Source: Actinoplanes missouriensis 431
GTDB lineage: Bacteria > Actinomycetota > Actinomycetes > Mycobacteriales > Micromonosporaceae
Direction: 5' to 3'
Length of the DNA: 64,000 nucleotides
NCBI RefSeq assembly: GCF_000284295.1
Contig: NC_017093.1
Coordinates: forward strand, 5,270,001 to 5,334,000
The notes under the pieces were generated by a model. It was not told where the DNA came from. It did not search any database and saw only the letters and a list, made by a program, of their open reading frames with translations. Shown here in pieces: positions 33,737 through 42,489 of the stretch (position 1 is the first letter of the stretch; each line of letters begins with the position of its first letter). A program made the position numbers and the translations under genes.

Positions 33737-34717
33737 ATGATCACCTTCTGGTTCGCGGTCCTCGTCCTCGCCTGGGTGCTCTACTTCGTCCTCGAGGGCT
33801 TCGACTTCGGGGTCGGCATCCTCACCCCGGTCCTCGGGCGCGACGAGCACGAGCGGGGCGCGGCGATCCGTACCATCGGGCCGTTCTGGGACGGCAACGA
33901 GGTGTGGCTGGTCGCCGCGATCGGCGTCACCTTCGCCGCCTTCCCGGCCTGGTACGCCGCCCTGCTCTCCGCGCTCTACCTGCCGATGGTGCTGATCCTG
34001 CTGATGCTCGCGATCCGCGGCGTCGCCCTGGAGTTCCGCGGCAAACACGACTCGCCGTCCTGGCGCCGCCGCGCCGACCTGCTGCTCGCCGGCTCGTCCA
34101 CCGTCATCGTGCTGCTCTGGGGCGCCGTCCTCGGGATCTTCGTGCACGGCCTCGCCCTGGGCGCCGACGGCGAGGTCACCGGCACCGGCCTGTCCCGCAG
34201 TCTCGACCCGCTGCTCACCCCGGCCGCCGGGCTCGGCGCGCTCGGCGCGCTGCTCGCCGCGGTCCTGCTCGGCGCCACGTTCCTGGCGCTGCGCACCACC
34301 GGACCGGTCCGCCGCCGGGCCCGCAGCCTCGCCCGGCACGCCGGCCTGGCCGGCGCGGTCGGCCTGCTGATCGCCGGCATCGGCACCGGATCCCGGATCG
34401 TCCTGCTCGCTGCCGTGCTGAGCTTCGGCGCCGGTGTGCTGGCCCGCCGGGCGCGCGAGGCCGCGGCGTTCGTGGCGGTCGCCGCCGGGGTGGCCGCGGG
34501 CGTCGTGACGGTCTTCCTCGCGCACGGCGACGTGGTGCTGCGCAGCACCCTCTCCGACGCCTGGAGCCTGACCCGCACCGGCGCGGCCGCCGGGCCGGAG
34601 GCGCTGAAACTGATCACGATCGCGGGAGTGATCGTGCTGCCCGGCGTCCTCGCGTACCAGATCTGGTCCTACTGGGTCTTCCGCCGCCGCGTCTCGAGCG
34701 AACGGGTGGCGTCGTGA
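33737..34717 (+). CDS. cydB: Cytochrome bd oxidase subunit II
   Basis: This 326-aa membrane subunit has about eight helices and begins MITFWFAVLVLAWVLYFVLEGFDFG (shortened motif: VLEGFDFGVG), typical of CydB, with GPFWDGNEVWL following. It partners CydA. It starts 12 nt after cydA behind GGAG and its stop overlaps the cydDC start (GTGA), so the three genes form one transcript. Confidence 0.95.
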   Translation: MITFWFAVLVLAWVLYFVLEGFDFGVGILTPVLGRDEHERGAAIRTIGPFWDGNEVWLVAAIGVTFAAFPAWYAALLSALYLPMVLILLMLAIRGVALEFRGKHDSPSWRRRADLLLAGSSTVIVLLWGAVLGIFVHGLALGADGEVTGTGLSRSLDPLLTPAAGLGALGALLAAVLLGATFLALRTTGPVRRRARSLARHAGLAGAVGLLIAGIGTGSRIVLLAAVLSFGAGVLARRAREAAAFVAVAAGVAAGVVTVFLAHGDVVLRSTLSDAWSLTRTGAAAGPEALKLITIAGVIVLPGVLAYQIWSYWVFRRRVSSERVAS

Positions 34718-37700
34718 GCCGGCCGGCGCGGGGCACGCGGGAGGATTCCGCGCAGCGCCGGGTCGCGCGCGGACCGGTCGATCCCCGGCTGCTGCGGCAC
34801 GCCCGGGCCAGCCGTGCCGGAATCGCGCTGCTCACGCTGATCGGGGCCGGTCAGGCGGCCGCCACCGTGGCGCTCGCGGCCGGTCTCTGCTGGATCGTCA
34901 GCGGACCCCGGCAGAACGGGATCACGCTGCTCGCCGGGGCGTTCACCGCACGCGCCGTCCTCACCTGGGCGGAACAGGTCGTCGCCCGCCGGACCGCCGC
35001 CCGGGTCACCGGCGAACTACGCCGCTCCATGCTGGACACCGTCGCGCGGCGCGGGCCGGCGTGGGTGGCCGACTTCGGCGCGGGCCGGCTCACCACGGTC
35101 CTCGGCACCGGGCTGGACGCGCTGAAGCCCTGGTTCTCCGGGTACCTCCCGGCGCTCGCCCTCGGCGTGCTCCTCCCCCCGCTGGTCATCCTCGTGATGT
35201 CCGTCGTGGACCCGGCGTCGGCGATCATCGCGCTGCTCACGCTGCCGCTGATCCCGCTGCTCGGCGTGCTGATCGGCTGGGCCACGCAGGCCCGCGCCCG
35301 GCAGCGGTGGGCAGCCGACGCCCGGCTCGCCGGGCACTTCCTCGACGTGGTCCGCGGTCTCGCCACACTGAAGGTCTTCGGCCGGGCGGAACGCCAGATC
35401 GACGTCATCGCCGACCTCACCGACCAGCACCGGCGGGCCACCATGCGGGTGCTGCGGGTCGCGTTCCTGTCGTCCACCGCCCTTGACCTGGTCGGCACGC
35501 TGTCGGTCGGGCTGATCGCGGTGCAGGCCGGGTTGCGGGTCGCGGCCGGGTCGATGGACCTCGCGCCGGCGCTGCTGGTGATCCTGCTCGCTCCGGAGGC
35601 GTACCGGCCGCTGCGGGAGATGGCGGCCCGCTATCACGCGGCGACCGATGCGACCGCGGTGATCGCGGATGTGGATGAGGTGCTGTCGGGGGCGGCTTCC
35701 CCGGGCGGTTTCGTTTCCGCGCGCGGTGGGGCGGAAACCGCCGCGGTCGCGGCGCGGGGAGATCTTGCGGCGCGCGTCGCGCTGGTTCCGGGGGCGGCGG
35801 GCCGCTGGGGGGTACGGGTCAGCGCGCTGCGGGCCGGCTATCCCGGTGTGACGGGCAGTGCCCTCGTCCTGCCGGAGCTCGCGGTCCGGGCCGGGGAGAC
35901 GGTCGCGCTGCGGGGGCCGTCCGGCGCCGGGAAGACCACGGCACTGCGAGTCCTCGCCGGGCTGCATCCCGCGGAGTCGGGCGCGATCGCCGTCGGGCGC
36001 GCGTTCTATCTGCCGCAGCGGCCGGCGCTTCCGCATGCCCGTACCGTCGCTGAGGTCTTCCCGGTGGAGGCCACGAGCGCTGACATCGACGAGGCGCTGC
36101 GGGTGGTGGGGCTGGACGGTGAGGTGACCGCGTCGACCGTGCTGGGTGAGCACGGGGGCGGGATCTCGTCGGGACAGCGGCAGCGGCTGGCGCTGGCTGC
36201 GCTGTTGCATCGGGCTTCGGTGGCGCTCGCTGAGGAGGCCGCTGCCGCGGTTGTGGAGGAGGCTGTCGGCATCGCCAGCCGGGCGGCGGGGGCGCTCGGT
36301 GACCGGGGGCTCGGTGACCGGGGGCTCGGTGACCGAGGGCTTGACAGTGCGCCTGGCGACCGAGGGCTTGACAGTGCGCCTGGTGACCGAGGGCTTGGCA
36401 GTGCGCTCGGTGATGGGGCGTCCGGGGGTGGAGCGGGGCGGACCGGGCGAGGGCGGCCGGTGGTGACGTTGCTGCTCGACGAGCCGACCGCGCATCTGGA
36501 CGCGGACGCGGAGAAGCTGGTGGTGGAGCGGCTGCGGGAATTCGCGCGGCAGGGGTGTGCCGTTCTGGTGGTGGCTCATCGGCCCGCGCTTCTGGCTGCC
36601 GCCGACCGGGTGGTGGATCTCGATCCGGTGGGCGGGCGCGGCTCGGTGGGCTCGGAGGCGGGGTCGCGTGCGGCAGACCTTGGAGACCAAATGGGCACGT
36701 TGTCGGGTAGCCGGGATCGACCGGACGGTGTGAACATGGGACCCGCGGCCGGGGGTGCGGACCCGGGAGCCGGTGGGGACGGGTATGCGCGGAGGGCTGG
36801 TGAGGCGTGGGAACGGTCCAGTGCGGGGACGGCTGGTGCGGGGCGGGAACGGTTCGGCGCGGGGGCCGCTGAGGAGGGGCGGGAACGGTTCGGCGCGGGG
36901 GCCGCTGAGGAGGGGCGGGAACGGTTCGGTGTGAGGGCCGCTGAGGAAGGGCGGGAACGGTTCGGTGTGAGGGCCGCTGGTGGGGAGCGCGGTCGGTGGG
37001 GGTGGCTGCGGCGGCCGGGGACCGCGGTTGCGCTCGGGGCCGGGTCGTCGCTTGCCGGCGTGCTGCTCACCGGGGCCGCGGCGTGGCTGCTCGTGCGGGC
37101 GTCGTCGCTGCCGCCGGTGCTGACGCTCTCCGGGGCCGTGGTGCTGGTCCGGGGCAGCGCGGTCGCCCGGCCGCTGCTGCGGTACCTGGAACGGCTCGTC
37201 TCGCACGACCTGGCGTTCGCCCGGCTCGGACGGCGGCGGGCCCGGGTCTACGCCGAGCTGATCCCCCGCGTTCCGGGGCGGCTGGCGCGCCGGCGCGGTG
37301 ACCTGCTCACCAAGCTCGTCGACGATGTGGACGCGCAGGTGGACGGGCTGCTGCGCGGGCGGCTCCCAGCGCTCGCGGCGGCGGCCACCGTTGCCGTCGC
37401 CGGGCTGGCCGTGTTCGTGGCCGAGCCCGCCGTCCTCGTTCCGCTCGCCGTGGGTGTGCTGGTCGCCGGGGTGCTCGCGCCGGCCGTGGCCGCCTGGCAG
37501 GCCGGCCGGCTCGACGCGGCGACCGGGACCGCACGGGCCGCCCTGCGGGACGCCCTGGTGGAAACCGTGGACGGGATCGAGGAGGTGGGGTCCGGGGCGG
37601 CGCGCATGGGCGTACCCGTCAATCGGAGCCTGACCCTCGCCCGGCTGGAGGCGCGTGCGGCGCGGGAGTCCGGCCTGGCCGCGGCGCTCGCCCACGTGGG

Positions 37701-38637
37701 GTGGGGGGCGGCAGTGGCCGGAACCGCGCTGGTGCTGGCCGGCGCCGACATCTCCGCGGAGTGGAGTGCGGTGCTGCTGCTCGGCATGGTGGTTCTGGGT
37801 GAGACGGTGGTGGCGCTGCCGGACGCGGCGATCGCGCGGCGTCAGGCCGCGGGGGCGGCACGGCGGGTGGACGCGCTGACGGCGGAGAAGCCTGTCGAGG
37901 CGGCGCTGGAGCCTGTCGGGGCGGCGCTGGAGCAGCCGCGGGCCGGAGCGGAACCGCAGCGAGCCGGGAGTGGTCTGCGTCGTGCCGTGACGGGAGTGGC
38001 GCGGGCCGGGAGTGGGGAGCTGCGGATCCGAGGGCTGGTGGCCGGCTGGGATCAGGAGCGGGGAGCTGTGCTGGACGGGCTCGATCTGGAGCTGGCGGCC
38101 GGGTCGCGGACCATGGTGACGGGGCGGTCCGGGTCCGGGAAGTCGACGCTGGCGGCCGTGGCCGGTGGGCTGCTCGCACCGTGGGCCGGGACCGTCGCGC
38201 TGGACGGGACGGCGGTGCTGGTGGGGGACGAGACGGGACATGTGTTCGCGTCGACCGTACGGGAGAATCTGCGTCTCGCGGCACCCGGCGCGACCGACCC
38301 GCAGCTCGTCGCGGCGCTGGACCGGGTGGGTCTCGGCGACTGGCTGGCCGGGCTGCCGGACGGGCTGGACACCTGGCTCGGGACCGGCGGGAGCACGATG
38401 TCGGGCGGGCAGCGGCGGCGGCTCGCGACCGCGCGGGCCCTCCTCGCCGATCCGGACCTGCTCATCCTGGACGAGCCGACCGAGGGGATCGACGAGGCGG
38501 GCGCCGACGCGTTGATGGCGGACCTGCTGGGCGCGGCGTCCGGGCGTACCGTGCTGGTCTTCGCGCACCGTTCCGAAGGCCGTGACCTGGTGGACCGGGT
38601 GGTGGAGCTCTCCGGGGTCAGTCCAGTCGCTCGATGA
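34714..38637 (+). CDS. cydDC: Fused CydDC ABC transporter with repeat insertions
   Basis: This 1307-aa protein fuses the CydD half (residues about 1-690) and CydC half (about 760-1307). CydDC is a haem-associated thiol (cysteine/glutathione) exporter needed to assemble cytochrome bd. NBD1 has Walker A at 401-409 (Lys407), signature SSGQR at 485-489 and Walker B Asp589-Glu590. NBD2 has Walker A at 1137-1145 (Lys1143), SGGQR at 1230-1234 and Asp1253-Glu1254. In NBD1 about 100 residues separate signature and Walker B instead of about 20, because of a Gly-rich repeat insertion (about 528-566). A 12-residue repeat (710-757) forms the linker between halves. No frameshift is seen. Confidence 0.93.
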   Translation: MSRPARGTREDSAQRRVARGPVDPRLLRHARASRAGIALLTLIGAGQAAATVALAAGLCWIVSGPRQNGITLLAGAFTARAVLTWAEQVVARRTAARVTGELRRSMLDTVARRGPAWVADFGAGRLTTVLGTGLDALKPWFSGYLPALALGVLLPPLVILVMSVVDPASAIIALLTLPLIPLLGVLIGWATQARARQRWAADARLAGHFLDVVRGLATLKVFGRAERQIDVIADLTDQHRRATMRVLRVAFLSSTALDLVGTLSVGLIAVQAGLRVAAGSMDLAPALLVILLAPEAYRPLREMAARYHAATDATAVIADVDEVLSGAASPGGFVSARGGAETAAVAARGDLAARVALVPGAAGRWGVRVSALRAGYPGVTGSALVLPELAVRAGETVALRGPSGAGKTTALRVLAGLHPAESGAIAVGRAFYLPQRPALPHARTVAEVFPVEATSADIDEALRVVGLDGEVTASTVLGEHGGGISSGQRQRLALAALLHRASVALAEEAAAAVVEEAVGIASRAAGALGDRGLGDRGLGDRGLDSAPGDRGLDSAPGDRGLGSALGDGASGGGAGRTGRGRPVVTLLLDEPTAHLDADAEKLVVERLREFARQGCAVLVVAHRPALLAAADRVVDLDPVGGRGSVGSEAGSRAADLGDQMGTLSGSRDRPDGVNMGPAAGGADPGAGGDGYARRAGEAWERSSAGTAGAGRERFGAGAAEEGRERFGAGAAEEGRERFGVRAAEEGRERFGVRAAGGERGRWGWLRRPGTAVALGAGSSLAGVLLTGAAAWLLVRASSLPPVLTLSGAVVLVRGSAVARPLLRYLERLVSHDLAFARLGRRRARVYAELIPRVPGRLARRRGDLLTKLVDDVDAQVDGLLRGRLPALAAAATVAVAGLAVFVAEPAVLVPLAVGVLVAGVLAPAVAAWQAGRLDAATGTARAALRDALVETVDGIEEVGSGAARMGVPVNRSLTLARLEARAARESGLAAALAHVGWGAAVAGTALVLAGADISAEWSAVLLLGMVVLGETVVALPDAAIARRQAAGAARRVDALTAEKPVEAALEPVGAALEQPRAGAEPQRAGSGLRRAVTGVARAGSGELRIRGLVAGWDQERGAVLDGLDLELAAGSRTMVTGRSGSGKSTLAAVAGGLLAPWAGTVALDGTAVLVGDETGHVFASTVRENLRLAAPGATDPQLVAALDRVGLGDWLAGLPDGLDTWLGTGGSTMSGGQRRRLATARALLADPDLLILDEPTEGIDEAGADALMADLLGAASGRTVLVFAHRSEGRDLVDRVVELSGVSPVAR
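36295..36411 (+). repeat. In-frame 15-bp and 27-bp repeats inside NBD1 of CydDC
   Basis: Three copies of a 15-bp unit (ctcggtgaccggggg) pass into three copies of a 27-bp unit beginning gaccgagggcttgacagtgc. All lengths are multiples of three, giving GLGDR and GLDSAPGDR repeats between the ABC signature and Walker B of the first ATPase domain. Confidence 0.95.
36841..36984 (+). repeat. In-frame 36-bp repeat (four copies) in the CydDC linker
   Basis: Four contiguous 36-bp units beginning gggcgggaacggttcgg encode four copies of a 12-residue charged motif (GRERFGAGAAEE and variants) joining the CydD and CydC halves. Copies 1 and 2 differ from copies 3 and 4 mainly in GAG versus VRA. Confidence 0.95.
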
Positions 38638-39823
38638 TCGTCGCGTTCGCGGTGCCGCCCGCCTCGCACATGGTCTGCAGGCCGTAACGGCCGCCGGTGC
38701 GTTCCAGCACGCCGAGCAGACCGGTGGCGAGGCGGGCGCCGCTCGCGCCGAGCGGGTGACCGATGGCGATCGCGCCACCGTCCACGTTGACCTTCGCCGG
38801 GTCGGCGCCGGTCTCGGCCAGCCAGGCGAGCACCACCGAGGAGAACGCCTCGTTCACCTCGAACGCGTCGATGTCGGCGAGGGACAGCCCGGCGCGGGCG
38901 AGGACCTTCGCGGTGGCCGGGATGATGCCGGTCAGCATCATGATCGGGTCGTCGCCGGTGGCCACCGCGGTGTGGATGCGGGCGCGCGGGTGCCAGCCGT
39001 GCCGCCGGGCGACCTCGCTGGTCGTGACGAGCAGGGCGGCCGCGCCGTCGTTGACCGGGCTGGAGTTGCCGGCGGTGACCTTCCAGTCGATCGCGCCGAA
39101 GCGCTGCTCCCACACCTCCTCCCGGAACGCGGGCCGCAATCCGGCCAGTGCCGCCATGCTCGTGTCCGGGCGAATCGTCTCGTCGGTCGTGAGATCGGTC
39201 GCGAGGCCGGTGATCCGGGTGATCTGGCTCTCGAAGTGGCCGTCCCGCCAGGCCGCGGCGGCCCGGTGGTGGCTCTGCATGGCGAACTCGTCCAGCCGGG
39301 TACGGCTCAGACCCCACTTCCGGGCGATCAGCTCGGCGGCGACGCCCTGCGGGATCAGGCCGCCGGGGTAGCGCTCGGCGAGCAGCGGGCCGCCCACGTC
39401 GGCGCGCTCGCCGTCGCGGACCGCGGCGCTGCCGATCGGGATCCGGGACATCGACTCGACGCCGGAGGCGATCACCACGTCGTAGCCGCCGGAGATCACG
39501 CCCTGGGCGGCGAACGTGAGCGCCTGCTGGCTGCTGCCGCACTGGCGGTCGACGGTCACGCCGGGCACCGACTCGGCGAAGCCCGCGGCGAGGGCGGAGA
39601 GGCGGGCCACGTTGCCGGTCTGCTCCCCCACCTGGCCGACGGTTCCGCTGATCACGTCGTCAATGAGGTCTTCCGTACCGTAAGGGGTTATTTGTGCGCG
39701 TTCGGCCAGCGCGCGCAGGACATGGGCGTGCAGAGTTACGGGGTGGACGGCGGCGTACGCGCCGGTGGGCTTGCCCTTGGCTACCGGCGTGCGTACCGCG
39801 TCGACGATGACGGCGTCTCGCAT
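38618..39823 (-). CDS. Acetyl-CoA acetyltransferase (thiolase)
   Basis: This 401-aa thiolase has the acyl-accepting Cys95 (DRQCGSSQQ), His356 (GHPLGASGAR) and the C-terminal base Cys386 (MCEAGGTANA). It either condenses two acetyl-CoA or cleaves 3-ketoacyl-CoA in fatty acid catabolism. Its 3' end overlaps the convergent cydDC by 20 bp. It is divergent from a TetR gene across paired operators, which suggests regulated catabolic use, for example in acyl-CoA degradation. Confidence 0.95.
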   Translation of the reverse strand: MRDAVIVDAVRTPVAKGKPTGAYAAVHPVTLHAHVLRALAERAQITPYGTEDLIDDVISGTVGQVGEQTGNVARLSALAAGFAESVPGVTVDRQCGSSQQALTFAAQGVISGGYDVVIASGVESMSRIPIGSAAVRDGERADVGGPLLAERYPGGLIPQGVAAELIARKWGLSRTRLDEFAMQSHHRAAAAWRDGHFESQITRITGLATDLTTDETIRPDTSMAALAGLRPAFREEVWEQRFGAIDWKVTAGNSSPVNDGAAALLVTTSEVARRHGWHPRARIHTAVATGDDPIMMLTGIIPATAKVLARAGLSLADIDAFEVNEAFSSVVLAWLAETGADPAKVNVDGGAIAIGHPLGASGARLATGLLGVLERTGGRYGLQTMCEAGGTANATIIERLD

Positions 39824-39841
39824 GGCTACTCCCCTGGCGGG

Positions 39842-39896
39842 TTAACGGACCGATCGGTCCGAGTCTAAAGTCCGGATGGACTGATCGGTCCGTTAA
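39842..39896. promoter_or_regulatory. Inverted pair of TetR operators
   Basis: TTAACGGACCGATCGGTCC at 39842-39860 contains a perfect 16-bp palindrome centred at 39853. A near-identical copy lies in inverted orientation ending at 39896 (GGACTGATCGGTCCGTTAA). The dyad centres are 31 bp apart. The sites fill the space between thiolase and TetR genes and probably control both. Confidence 0.85.
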
Positions 39897-39906
39897 ACTG
39901 GTCACC

Positions 39907-40473
39907 ATGGCACGTACGCCCACGCCGGGCACCCGCGACACGATCCTGACCGCCGCCGCCGGCCTCTTCTACGAGTACGGCGTCCGCGCCGTCGGCATGG
40001 CCCAGGTCGTCGAGGTGGCCGGGTGCGGCAAGAACCTGCTCTACCGGCACTTCCCCAGCAAGGCCGAGCTGGCCGCGGCCTACCTCGACCTGGTCCGGCG
40101 CGAGCGCGCCCAGTCCGCCGGCGAGGCGCTGCGCTGGGCCGGCACCCCGGCCGACCGGCTGATCGCCCTGGTCAGCGAGATCGCCGACTGGGTGCGGCGG
40201 CCCGGGTACCGCGGTTGCGCCTTCCGGAACTACCTGACCGAGTTCCCCGGCGAGGACGACGAGCCGGCCCGGGTCGCCAAGACCTACCTGGCCGACACGC
40301 GCGCCGAGGTGGACCGGCTGGTGGGGCAGCTCGGGGTGCCCGAGCCGGAGCTGCTGGCCGCCCGGATCTGGCTGATCGTGAACGGGCTGTACGCGAGCAC
40401 CCCGGAGCAGGCGCCGACCGCCGTCGCGTGGGTGAAGGAGCTGGTGACCGAGCTGGTGACCGCGCACCGCTGA
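39907..40473 (+). CDS. TetR-family transcriptional regulator
   Basis: This 188-aa regulator has an N-terminal HTH (GVRAVGMAQVVEVAGCGKNLLYRHF, motif split) and a C-terminal ligand domain of the TetR_C type seen in YxaF/LmrA-like proteins. It lies 10 nt after the operator pair and is divergent from a thiolase gene. It probably senses an acyl-CoA or related effector; this is inferred from the neighbour only. Confidence 0.9.
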   Translation: MARTPTPGTRDTILTAAAGLFYEYGVRAVGMAQVVEVAGCGKNLLYRHFPSKAELAAAYLDLVRRERAQSAGEALRWAGTPADRLIALVSEIADWVRRPGYRGCAFRNYLTEFPGEDDEPARVAKTYLADTRAEVDRLVGQLGVPEPELLAARIWLIVNGLYASTPEQAPTAVAWVKELVTELVTAHR

Positions 40474-40477
40474 GGGA

Positions 40478-41473
40478 TCACTCTCCGTCCAGCAGGTCGA
40501 GCACCTCCTCCTCGGCCTTCTCCCGGGGCTCGCCGGGCTCGACGCCGGCGACCCGGCCCTGTTCGTAGTGCTCGATGACGCGCGGGTCGACGTAGGAGTT
40601 GCGGGCGACCGTGGGCGTGTTGCCGAGCATGCCGGCCACCTCCCGCATCGCGTTCGCGACCGCCTTCTGCCGCTTCGCCTTCGTGGGCTGCGGTCCCGCC
40701 TCGGCCAGCTCGGTGGCGGCCTTCACGGTGCCGTGCCAGGTGCGGAAGTCCTTCGCGGTCATCTGCTCGCCGCTGATGTCGCGCAGATAGTCGTTTATCG
40801 CGTCGGCGCGGATCTCCTGCCAGCGGCGGGACGCCCGGTCCCAGTACGCGAAGAGCCGCTGCTCGCCGCGGCGGCGGCGCTTGAGGTCGCGCAGCACCGC
40901 GCAGACCTCGCCGTCGCCGACCGTCGTCGCGTGGTCGACCCCGGACTTGCCGCGGAACTCCAGCAGGACGCAGCCGCCCTTCGTACGGACGTGATCGGGG
41001 CGCAGCGTGGAGAGGCCGAAGGACGGGTCCTCCTCGCGGTCCGCGTACTGGTCGCTGCCGATCCGGAACATGCCCATGTCGAGCATCCGGACGATCGCCG
41101 CGAGCACGCGCTCCCGGGTCAGGCCGCGGGCGCCGGTCAGGTCGGCGCAGAGCCGCTCGCGGACCTCCGGCAGCCGCTCGGCGATCTCCAGGGCGTGGTC
41201 GAACTTCGCCTGATCCTGCTGCCGGCGCCACTGCGGGTGATAGAGGTACTGCTTGCGGCCGGCCGCGTCCACGCCGGTGGCCTGGATGTGGCCGCGCGGA
41301 TCCGGTGAGATCCAGACGTCCTGCCAGGCCGGCGGGATGACGAGCGACCGGATCCGGGCGACGTCCTCGGCGTCGGAGAGCCGGCTGCCGTCCCGGTCGA
41401 GATAGGTGAAACCTTTTCCGGACCGGCGGCGGCCGAATCCGGGTTTACCGAGGTCACTGCGACGCAGCTTCAT
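40478..41473 (-). CDS. DNA topoisomerase IB (poxvirus/eukaryote-like)
   Basis: This 331-aa enzyme relaxes supercoils by nicking one strand through a 3'-phosphotyrosine. The N-terminal domain (about 1-80) includes the KGFTYLDRDG and IPPAWQDVWI signature. The catalytic part has KDFRTWHGT (Arg244, His247) and nucleophile Tyr294 (ARNSYVDPRV). Bacterial type IB enzymes are common in actinobacteria and usually accessory. It converges with the TetR gene and is not obviously linked to the heptose operon downstream. Confidence 0.93.
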   Translation of the reverse strand: MKLRRSDLGKPGFGRRRSGKGFTYLDRDGSRLSDAEDVARIRSLVIPPAWQDVWISPDPRGHIQATGVDAAGRKQYLYHPQWRRQQDQAKFDHALEIAERLPEVRERLCADLTGARGLTRERVLAAIVRMLDMGMFRIGSDQYADREEDPSFGLSTLRPDHVRTKGGCVLLEFRGKSGVDHATTVGDGEVCAVLRDLKRRRRGEQRLFAYWDRASRRWQEIRADAINDYLRDISGEQMTAKDFRTWHGTVKAATELAEAGPQPTKAKRQKAVANAMREVAGMLGNTPTVARNSYVDPRVIEHYEQGRVAGVEPGEPREKAEEEVLDLLDGE

Positions 41474-41532
41474 ATGGGGTCTCGGATTTCAGGGAGGGGC
41501 GTACGAGGGGTGTCACAGAGGTGGGGTGTCTC

Positions 41533-42489
41533 CTATCGGGGTGCTCGCTGCACCTCCTCCGCGGCGGCCAGGACCTCGTCCACGGTGACCGCGAGGAGGG
41601 CGGGATGCACCGGGCCGGGCAGGTCGCCGCGCTCGCTGCGGGTGCCGTGCCAGATCGGGCGATGCCACGGCCGGTCCTCGGGCGGGCCCCAGCGGGCCGG
41701 GGAGACCGGGCCGAACAGGGTCACCGAAGGGGTCCGGTAACCGGTCGCCAGGTGGGCGATGCCGGTGTCGCCGCTGATCACCAGGCGGGCGCCGGCGACC
41801 AGGGCGAGGAGCTCGGTCAGGCTGGTGCGGGCGACGGCTCCGGGGCCCAGTCCGGCTGCTTCGCTCACCCGTACACACATGTCCTGCTCCGCGGCGGAAC
41901 CGGTGATCAGCACGCGGTGGCCCGCCGAGCGCAACCGGCGGGCGACGGACGCGTAGCGGTCCGGAGGCCACCGCCGGGCCGGCGATTTCGCACCCGGATG
42001 GATGATCGTCACGCCCCGGGTCACCTCCGCGTCGGGCGCCGCAAGATCAAGATCTTCAGGATCACAGGGTACGCCGTAATAGCGCACCAGCCGGCACCAG
42101 CGATGAACCTCGTGCTCCTCGTCGAGCCAGCCCGGGCCGTCCTGATGGCCGGCCGGCCGGTTCGCGAACGCCCAGAGCTTGCCGGGACGCAGGGCCTGGA
42201 GCTGCCGATGCGACTCCGGGCCGGAGCCGTGCAGGTTCGCCGCGATCTGCGGGTTCGCTGGGGCGCCGGTCAGGGGTTCCAGCTCGGTCGCCGGGATGAT
42301 CCGGTCGATGGCGGCGCCGTGCCCGCTGCCGTTCATGGGCCCGCCCCCGATGGCCTCGACCAGCGGGGTCAGCCAGGGCGGGGTCGCCAGACACAGCGTC
42401 TCGCCGGGGAAAGCGGCCCGGAGCCCGCGCAGGGCGGGCGCCGAGGCCGCGAGATCTCCCACGCCGAGCGCGCGAAGGATCAGGATCAC
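41533..42489 (-). CDS. Glycosyltransferase family 9 (heptosyltransferase-like)
   Basis: This 318-aa protein is the last gene of the heptose operon. It begins VILILRALGVGDL, has IHPGAKSPARRWP and ends the core with VISGDTGIAHLATGYRTPSVTLFGP, the typical GT9 donor-site pattern of heptosyltransferases such as WaaF. Its GTG overlaps the SDR stop by GTGA. With GmhA, GmhB and HldE encoded upstream, it probably transfers heptose from ADP-heptose to a glycan or lipid acceptor. Acceptor is unknown. Confidence 0.9.
   Translation of the reverse strand: MILILRALGVGDLAASAPALRGLRAAFPGETLCLATPPWLTPLVEAIGGGPMNGSGHGAAIDRIIPATELEPLTGAPANPQIAANLHGSGPESHRQLQALRPGKLWAFANRPAGHQDGPGWLDEEHEVHRWCRLVRYYGVPCDPEDLDLAAPDAEVTRGVTIIHPGAKSPARRWPPDRYASVARRLRSAGHRVLITGSAAEQDMCVRVSEAAGLGPGAVARTSLTELLALVAGARLVISGDTGIAHLATGYRTPSVTLFGPVSPARWGPPEDRPWHRPIWHGTRSERGDLPGPVHPALLAVTVDEVLAAAEEVQRAPR

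Noticed and set aside
35017..38778. 1253-codon minus-strand frame across cydDC
   Set aside because: Arg/Pro/His-rich composition with no domain. The plus frame has both complete ABC ATPase motif sets.
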